Below are positions 58,297 to 64,000 of a DNA stretch of 64,000 nt, piece by piece; within the stretch, counting starts at the first letter, position 1; each line of letters begins with the position of its first letter. The notes under the pieces were generated by a model that was not told the DNA's origin, searched no databases, and saw only the letters and a program-made list of their open reading frames with translations. Both the position numbers and the translations under genes were made by a program. The stretch spans positions 310,001 to 374,000 of the forward strand of contig OZ025694.1 in assembly GCA_964019335.1 (NCBI GenBank). Reading direction: 5' to 3'. This DNA comes from Diplonema japonicum. Taxonomy: Eukaryota; Euglenozoa; Diplonemea; Diplonemida; Diplonemidae.

Positions 58297-58671
58297 CCCG
58301 ACTAGCTTTTCCCCCTAGCCTGATTGTGCCCTAGGTTCGTTGATTTTTTTTTTATTATTTCCTCAATTTCTTTGTGATTGTCTCTTTTTTTTTGTTTTTT
58401 GTTTTGTTATAGTGTGGTGTGGCAAGACCGGCGATGGCTGCTCGAAGGGCTTCACGAAGGGTTGAGAATTAAGCCAAGAAACTGAGATAAGCACCGTAGG
58501 AAATTCCAGAAGGTTGCAGAATGTCCAGTTTTCTTTCTTTTTTTTTTATTTTTTTTTTTTATGAATTTTGCGTTATGTGTTACAAAGTAATCTCTTTCTT
58601 TATTAGGTAAACGATTCGTAACCGTCGCTCACAAACAAAGAATAACCTCTCCTATTCATTTTTTTTTTTTA
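58212..58671. other. 3' flank of second receptor
   Basis: Homopolymer runs. A remnant of dispersed repeat family 1 (CTTTATTAGGTAAACG ... GCTCACAAACAAAG) is at about 58592-58640. No gene. Confidence 0.5.
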
Positions 58672-58905
58672 AGGTGGTGGGGATAACATGGAAATATAAA
58701 GAAGTACATCAGATGTGTTGTTCGCTGTTGACCTCCTCGTCGGTCGGGGTACCCACCCGGGTCGCCCCCGGCTAGGGTTGAGTTGTACACCGCGCATTAA
58801 GGACACGACGTGGAACGCAGAAGAAGCACCCCCTGTAGTCAAGTAGACAGTTCGTGCTTCGTTGCCCACTTAACACCACTTAGGTTGCAATCAAAGCCCC
58901 ATTTT
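58672..58905 (+). repeat. Dispersed repeat family 2 (copy d)
   Basis: Starts AGGTGGTGGGGATAACATGG. It shares CATCAGATGTGTTGTTCGCT and GACCTCCTCGTCGGTC with copy b, then carries a private segment (GGGTACCCACCCGGGTCGCC). It rejoins at GCATTAAGGACACGACG and ends with CACTTAGGTTGCAATCAAAG. Confidence 0.75.
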
Positions 58906-59399
58906 CTTTTCTTTTTTTTGTTTTTTTTATGTTTCTAATATTCCCTGCACACCTTAATCGAATTTATTGAGTTCCCGATAAGGAATGGCAACGTTTTTTT
59001 TTTTTCCTGGGAATTTGAAATTTTTTTGTTTTGATTATTTGTGCAAAAAAAAGGGGGGGGAGGGGGGGGCGTATGCAACTTGTTTGGGGCTCCGGGAGGC
59101 GAAAAAACAGGGGTCTGAGAAAGTGAAATTTTAAAAACGAAAAATTAAATTACAGCACTTTAGGGTTATCTCTGAAGCACAACCCAGGGTCGGGTTACTG
59201 TCAAGGTACTTAACGAACAGAATACTGGCACCGCCCAGAAGAAACTGACCCAGTTTTTTTTTTGACTCCAAAACAGGGGGTTTCTTTCAGCACTAGGTCT
59301 ATTCTATTATTTCTCTATTTTTTTTTTTTTTTTTGGGAGGAGGACAGCGCTCTTTACGTTTTTCCCCCCCTCTCCCTTTTTACAGTAAAAGTTTCATTT
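58906..59399. other. Spacer
   Basis: AT-rich with G and T runs. No gene or clear repeat recognised. Confidence 0.5.
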
Positions 59400-59452
59400 T
59401 CCTAAAAAAAACTAGTTTGGCGCTCCATTTGTTTGTGCGCACGAGCGAGAAA
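59400..59452 (-). repeat. Short dispersed repeat family 1 (copy d, inverted, partial)
   Basis: Reverse complement of the right half of copies b and c: ACTAGTTTGGCGCTCCATTT then GTTTGTGCGCACGAGCG. Confidence 0.75.
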
Positions 59453-59524
59453 TAAAAAAAAAACGTTTGTCTGTCTCTGTTGCGTGCGCAGAATCTGTCT
59501 TTTTTTTTTTCTTTCTTCTTTTTT

Positions 59525-60100
59525 TGGAGAACTGCCGTGGGAACGGAAGATGGTGGGGGTGAAGCACTTGACACCGACGTTGGAGCAGCTCGGGACGACA
59601 AGAGGGATACTATGCGTACTGCGGATGTACGCGGTGTCGCTGTTGAAATGGATGTCGGAGCTAAGGTTGGTTGAAGAAGGCCGACGTCGGAGGTGAACTC
59701 CACCGTCGAGGTGGAGTTAGCCCTAGACTTTGAAGCGACGACACGAAGATCGCTGGGAGTGACGCAGGAGGTAAAGGCACGAAGGATCCAGAAACTGATC
59801 CAGAAGGTGAACGACAGGTGCGCATTACAAGGAAGGAAAAAGCCATTCCCGACGAAGAGCAAAACGGCGGCAATAGGCTTTGCAAGGAGACCGATCTTCG
59901 CCTCAGGAGAAACCCAGGACAGGCTAAAAGAGCTGAAGACCAACCTGAAGAGGGACCGCATCAACCGTCTACGGAAGACTCTGGTAGCCGCCATCAGAAC
60001 GAAAGCGAGGCTTCAAAAAAGGAAGCATCAAGAGATAGGCCCCCCCCCCCCCCCCCCCCCCAAGGGTGGTCCTCAAGTGGGATTTGCCCTTGAACATCGC
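59525..60100 (+). mobile_element. Non-LTR retrotransposon 3' fragment D2
   Basis: Encodes in shifted frames the same C-terminal peptides as 11137-11550 (LALDFEATTRRSLGVTQE, IGFARRPIFASGETQDRL). It extends about 150 bp further 5' (LKWMSELRLVEE). A small deletion removes the VKSLxAIGGK region. It ends in poly(C) and the conserved 3' hairpin (AAGGGTGGTCCTCAAG ... TTTGCCCTT). Inactive. Confidence 0.8.
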
Positions 60101-60236
60101 CTTTTTTTTTTTTTTTTTTTTTGTATTTAACAAAAAATACTGCTCAGTTTTCTTGTAAGAGCAAAAAATAAAAAGTAGGTGGTAGCAGTATATATCCCCA
60201 GTGATTTATTCCGTGTGCACACAAACAAATGCTAAA

Positions 60237-60345
60237 AACTGAGTCTTTGACTTGTCTAAACAAAAGGGGAACGTTGGCAACGTGTTTCGGGTTGACAAAC
60301 TTCTCCAGGTTTTACCCGGGCACGTACAAACAACGGCTAGTTCCG
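60237..60345 (+). repeat. Dispersed repeat family 3 (copy b)
   Basis: Nearly identical to 45228-45335 up to CAACGGCTAGTTCC, after which the two sequences diverge. Confidence 0.8.
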
Positions 60346-61676
60346 TAGTCTCAGTCGATATAACCAGAACCAGAGTGCTGAGAGCGCAAACTCTCGGATA
60401 AACCGAATGGCCATTTCTTTTTTTTTTTTTTTTTTTTTGCAATTTAAGGAACTGACAAGGAGCTCTTTGAGTCTTCTTCGTTCGTACTCTTTTTCTTTTA
60501 GTGTTCTTTCTTTCGCTCGGTTTTCTACCTATATTTGTTAAGACCACAGCCCCACACAAGCAGCATTGCTTTTGTGTCGTTGCAGTTTTACCCCCCCCCC
60601 CCCTCCCCCCCCCGGATGTGGGACTTTGTTTTTTTTAGCATTTCAAAACCAAACAAGTGAAAGAGGGGGGCACCAAAACCTTTTTAGCAAAAAAAAAAAA
60701 AGAAAAAAAAAAACTTCTAATGATCAGAAATTGGCCAATGTCGATTTCAATTTCACTTCCAGCCCTTGCAGCAGGACGCACACCCGGAATTCTCTCCGAG
60801 TTCCCACGAAAACTAAAGTCTTTAGACTTCACACATTAGAAGCCCGGGGCGTTACTTTTGGTTTTTTTTTTTTTTTTTTTTTTTTGAGTAAGATAGAAAG
60901 AAAAAAAAAAAAGAAAAACCCGCAGAAGTAAATTCTTACTCAGAACAACAAGAGTACAAGTCGCAAGAAGAACTATACTTCTAGCACGATAGATGCTTTC
61001 ACTATTTCGCCAGAAAAAGAAAAGTGAGCTTCATTTCCCCCCCTTTTTTTTCAATTGTCTTTTTTTTTCTTTTTAAACTCGTAGGTTACCTTTTCTGGCA
61101 AAAAAAAAGTCTATGTTTTCAGGTTCAGTTATTTTATTTTTCTCTTGAGTTTCTTTTTGATATCCCCCCTCCCCCCCCACCCTCATGTATTAAAGGTAAA
61201 AGAATTCTTCCAAAGATTCTTGCTGTTTTGGGTAATCGACACCTACCGGGCAATCCGTCATCATTTATTGCTATTTTCCTCTTTTTTTTTGTTCCCCCCC
61301 CTTAATACAGCTTTGCGAAAAGAAAACCAGCTGGAATAAATTCTGGGCACGATAGTAGTATACCTCCTTTCAAAAAAAAAGAGGGGGGGAGGGTTTTTTT
61401 CTCTTTTCTTTTTTAAAAATAGTACAATCTTTCAATTCTTTGCAGAAAACAAAGGGGCCCACGTTTGCGCATTTGTGTTTTTTTTTTTCTTTTTTTTAAT
61501 AATAGCAGGGCGCCGCCAACACCGGCCTCCTTTAACTCATATATATATATATATATTTTTTTTTTTTTTGCGATATAACAAAAACAAGAAAAAAAAAGAA
61601 AGAAAAAAATAAAGAAGAAAATATGGGGTTCGCGCCTTAGATTCTTTTTTATTTAAAGATGCCCCCTCCCCCTTTT
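60346..61676. other. Spacer
   Basis: No gene. It has poly(T), poly(C) and poly(A) runs. At about 61507-61556 lies the tail GCCGCCAACACCGGCCTCC followed by a TA microsatellite, also seen at 11.69 kb. Confidence 0.5.
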
Positions 61677-61752
61677 TTTGTTTTAACTATACTATTATCG
61701 AGGCTAGTTGATTATTAGGTAAAAGATCCGCTCGTGCGCACAAACAAACTAT
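61677..61752 (+). repeat. Short dispersed repeat family 1 (copy e, divergent)
   Basis: TTTTAACTATACTATTATCG, then GATTATTAGGTAAAAGATCC and GCTCGTGCGCACAAACAAAC. The internal TAATGAGC segment is deleted. Confidence 0.7.
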
Positions 61753-62525
61753 TTCTTTTTTTTTGAGGAGAGCCCCTAGATGAACAAGTACACAGCCCAG
61801 AAGCCGGGTAGTCGTACCAGAACTACGATGGTTCTGTAAACACGTGCAGCTGGACTTAATGGTAGTGCAGATGCTGCCACAACTAATCAAGTGGTCTTTT
61901 TCTTCTCTTTTTTTTTTCTTTCATCATACATACAGTTATAAGAAAGGAAAGAAAACGCGTTTCCAAGCTTTTTTTTTTATTTATTATTATACTTATTATT
62001 ATATTATTTTGAGAAGAAAAAAAAAAGAAATAAGGAAACGGAAAACGGAAAAACGTTTTCCTTATTTTGATGGGGGGGGCCGTTACCCTAAGAAGGGAAA
62101 ACTGTGGCCGGGTTTTGGGTCAAGGTACATGGTCAAATGGCCTTCGAAAACTGGAAAAAAAAAAGAAAAAAAAAAAAACCACCTTTGCTTTTGATACCCC
62201 CTCGTAGCCATTTTTCTATCCATTTCAGTTATTTTCTTGTATTTAACAAAAGTAAGCGCTTCAGCTTTCTTGTAAGAATAAGAGAAAAGATTAGCATGCA
62301 TATTTACCCCGGGCCTTATACCGTGTTGTACAAATTCTGTGCCAGGAACATTCCCTTGGTGGTTGGGGTGTGTTGAAGGTAGATATTGCTAGAGGTAGGC
62401 CTTGCATCCTGTTACCATAATCATCGCATACAAAATGGTAAAATATATAAAACAAACAAAAAAAAAACGAACTATTTTTAGGTGAAATATACACAAAAGA
62501 AATACATGGTTTCTGGCAAATAAAT
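61753..62525. other. Spacer before last gene
   Basis: AT-rich, with no recognised gene. The stretch TGTATTTAACAAAAGTAAG ... TTTCTTGTAAGAATAAG (about 62237-62282) resembles 60121-60168. Confidence 0.45.
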
Positions 62526-64000
62526 ATGCTGCCCACTCGTCTAGCTGTCTTGCTCTGGGTGCTGGCTCACGCGGGGGGGCAGGTTATAATAGGGTACAAT
62601 GAGGCACCGATAAGCCTTGATATCTCTTCTACATTTGACAACCAAGGGTGGGCACGGTGCCCAGCTGGGTACGCAATGGTAGCCATTCGTCGGAGCTATT
62701 GCGACAACCTGTATTGTGTTGAAGAATTTAAATGCGCACGGCCACAGGACTCCACAGGGTGGAAGAACTGCAGGAACGTCGATGTATCTTCCTCTTTCGA
62801 TCGCACTGGTTGGGGTGAGTGCCCTGGAGACACCTTCCTCACTGGCTTGTGGCGCACTGGTGGCAGCTGTGATGGCCTTCTTTGCATCGAGACGATGAGC
62901 TGCTGCGAGTTCGACCACCCCAACCCTTCTACTACCTCATGCCATGCGGACGCAGACTGGTACGGCTGCTTCGACAACGCGAACACCTGTTGGGTTCCCA
63001 ATGGCCGCTTCATGAAAGGGCTGTATAGGAACAGCTGCAACTCCCTGATATGCCTCGAGATGGCTAATCATCGATGCTTTCAGATCTACCCCACTCCAGC
63101 ACCCACTCCTGTCCCAACTCCTTTACCTACTCCACTACCCACTCCTTTACCTACTCCTTTACCTACTCCAGTCCCCACTCCACTACCAACTCCAGTACCA
63201 ACACCTATCCCACCTACACCATTCCCTGACACTACAGCACCTGACACCGCGATTCCCACAACTGCTCCGGACACACCAGCACCTGACACTGCAATTCCCA
63301 CAACTGCTCCGGATACACCGGCACCCGACACCGCAATTCCCACAACTGCCCCAGACACACCAGCACCTGACACAGCAATTCCCACAACTGCTCCAGACAC
63401 ACCGGCACCTGACACTGCAATTCCCACTTCTGCCCCAGACACACCAGCACCTGACACCGCGATTCCCACAACTGCCCCGGACACACCGGCACCTGATACC
63501 GCGATTCCCACAACTGCTCCGGACACACCAGCACCTGACACTGCAATTCCCACAACTGCCCCAGACACACCAGCACCTGACACTGCAATTCCTACAACTG
63601 CCCCTGACACACCGGCACCTGACACTGCAATTCCCACAACTGCCCCTGACACACCGGCACCTGATACCGCGATTCCCACAACTGCTCCGGACACACCGGC
63701 ACCTGACACTGCAATTCCCACTACTGCTCCGGACACACCAGCACCTGACACTGCAATTCCCACAACTGCCCCTGACACACCGGCACCTGACACCGCGATT
63801 CCCACAACTGCCCCTGACACACCGGCACCTGATACCGCAATTCCCACAACTGCCCCGGACACACCGGCACCTGACACTGCAATTCCCACAACTGCCCCTG
63901 ACACACCAGCACCTGACACCGCTATTCCCACAACTGCTCCAGACACACCGGCACCTGATACTGCAATTCCCACAACTGCCCCGGACACACCAGCACCTGA
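62526..64000 (+). CDS. Cys/Trp-module stalked protein, partial (runs off the right edge)
   Basis: Open from the ATG at 62526 to the window end, 491 codons so far with no stop. Residues 1-19 form a signal peptide (MLPTRLAVLLWVLAHAGGQ). Three Cys/Trp modules follow: FDNQGWARCPAGYAMV ... YCDNLYCVEEFKC; FDRTGWGECPGDTFLTGLW ... CDGLLCIETMSCCE; and a variant with CWVPNGRFMKGLYR ... CNSLICLE. They match the three modules of the protein at 30743 one by one. Then come PTPLP-type repeats and, from about residue 235, 14-residue units (APDTPAPDTAIPTT). A C-terminal membrane part like that of the 30743 protein is expected beyond the edge but is not seen. Confidence 0.85.
   Translation, partial: MLPTRLAVLLWVLAHAGGQVIIGYNEAPISLDISSTFDNQGWARCPAGYAMVAIRRSYCDNLYCVEEFKCARPQDSTGWKNCRNVDVSSSFDRTGWGECPGDTFLTGLWRTGGSCDGLLCIETMSCCEFDHPNPSTTSCHADADWYGCFDNANTCWVPNGRFMKGLYRNSCNSLICLEMANHRCFQIYPTPAPTPVPTPLPTPLPTPLPTPLPTPVPTPLPTPVPTPIPPTPFPDTTAPDTAIPTTAPDTPAPDTAIPTTAPDTPAPDTAIPTTAPDTPAPDTAIPTTAPDTPAPDTAIPTSAPDTPAPDTAIPTTAPDTPAPDTAIPTTAPDTPAPDTAIPTTAPDTPAPDTAIPTTAPDTPAPDTAIPTTAPDTPAPDTAIPTTAPDTPAPDTAIPTTAPDTPAPDTAIPTTAPDTPAPDTAIPTTAPDTPAPDTAIPTTAPDTPAPDTAIPTTAPDTPAPDTAIPTTAPDTPAPDTAIPTTAPDTPAP
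63229..64000 (+). repeat. 42-bp coding minisatellite (APDTPAPDTAIPTT)
   Basis: About 18 units in the window, continuing past the edge. It contains the APDTP pentapeptide of WSC copy 4 within a longer unit. Units differ by a few synonymous changes. The reverse-strand frame (GAVVGIAVSGAGVS) is a shadow. Confidence 0.9.

Noticed and set aside
63086-63988. 300-codon - strand frame (GAVVGIAVSGAGVS)
   Set aside because: Reverse complement of the 42-bp stalk repeat of the gene starting at 62526.

Overview
The window looks like nuclear DNA of a protist, most likely a euglenozoan and plausibly a diplonemid. This is inferred from layout, not from a marker gene. All twelve convincing protein genes lie on the + strand. 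Their coding regions are GC-rich and almost all uninterrupted, set in AT-rich spacer full of very long poly(T)/poly(A) runs. Several start codons sit a short way after a pyrimidine tract ending in AG, as expected for spliced-leader trans-splicing of a polycistronic transcript. No spliced-leader RNA, rRNA or tRNA gene was recognised.

Left third (1-28.3 kb): a tandem family of four membrane proteins. Each has a signal peptide, two WSC-type cysteine-rich (putative carbohydrate-binding) domains, a long low-complexity Pro/Thr/Ser stalk and a nearly invariant multi-pass membrane module with a basic Ser/Arg-rich tail. The stalks are entirely different (PLDGVP-type, ELTETPTHTS decapeptides, APDTP pentapeptides), while the membrane module is almost identical in DNA. 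Copies 2 and 3 belong to one segmental duplication. The genes are separated by decayed APE/RT-type non-LTR retrotransposons (about 3.3-4.7, 12.0-13.85 and 20.3-22.6 kb) and 3' fragments of them.

Middle (30.7-42.6 kb): a second type of stalked surface protein with three Cys/Trp modules and seven membrane spans; an internally deleted piggyBac element with intact TTAA ends; an AAAP-family amino-acid transporter whose last membrane helix is completed only if a 59-nt A-rich GT-AG intron is removed; a 1.44-kb terminal-inverted-repeat element flanked by TA; and a receptor-like protein with a degenerate class III nucleotide-cyclase domain.

A 5.5-kb repeat-filled spacer (42.6-48.1 kb) follows, then a run of housekeeping and signalling genes (48.15-58.2 kb): a large conserved protein of unknown function, a DMT-type permease, a mitochondrial intermediate peptidase-like M3 metallopeptidase, and, only 128 bp downstream, a second cyclase-like receptor with a degenerate 5'-nucleotidase ectodomain. 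The right end (58.2-62.5 kb) is repeat-rich spacer, and a second Cys/Trp-module protein runs off the edge at 64000.

Overall the locus is dominated by surface proteins: lectin-like or Cys-rich heads on repeat-built, probably O-glycosylated stalks, plus sensor-like receptors. The strongest leads are the modular evolution of the WSC family, the two receptors carrying apparently inactive cyclase domains, the unnamed three-module Cys/Trp head, the candidate intron, and several short inverted-repeat element families.
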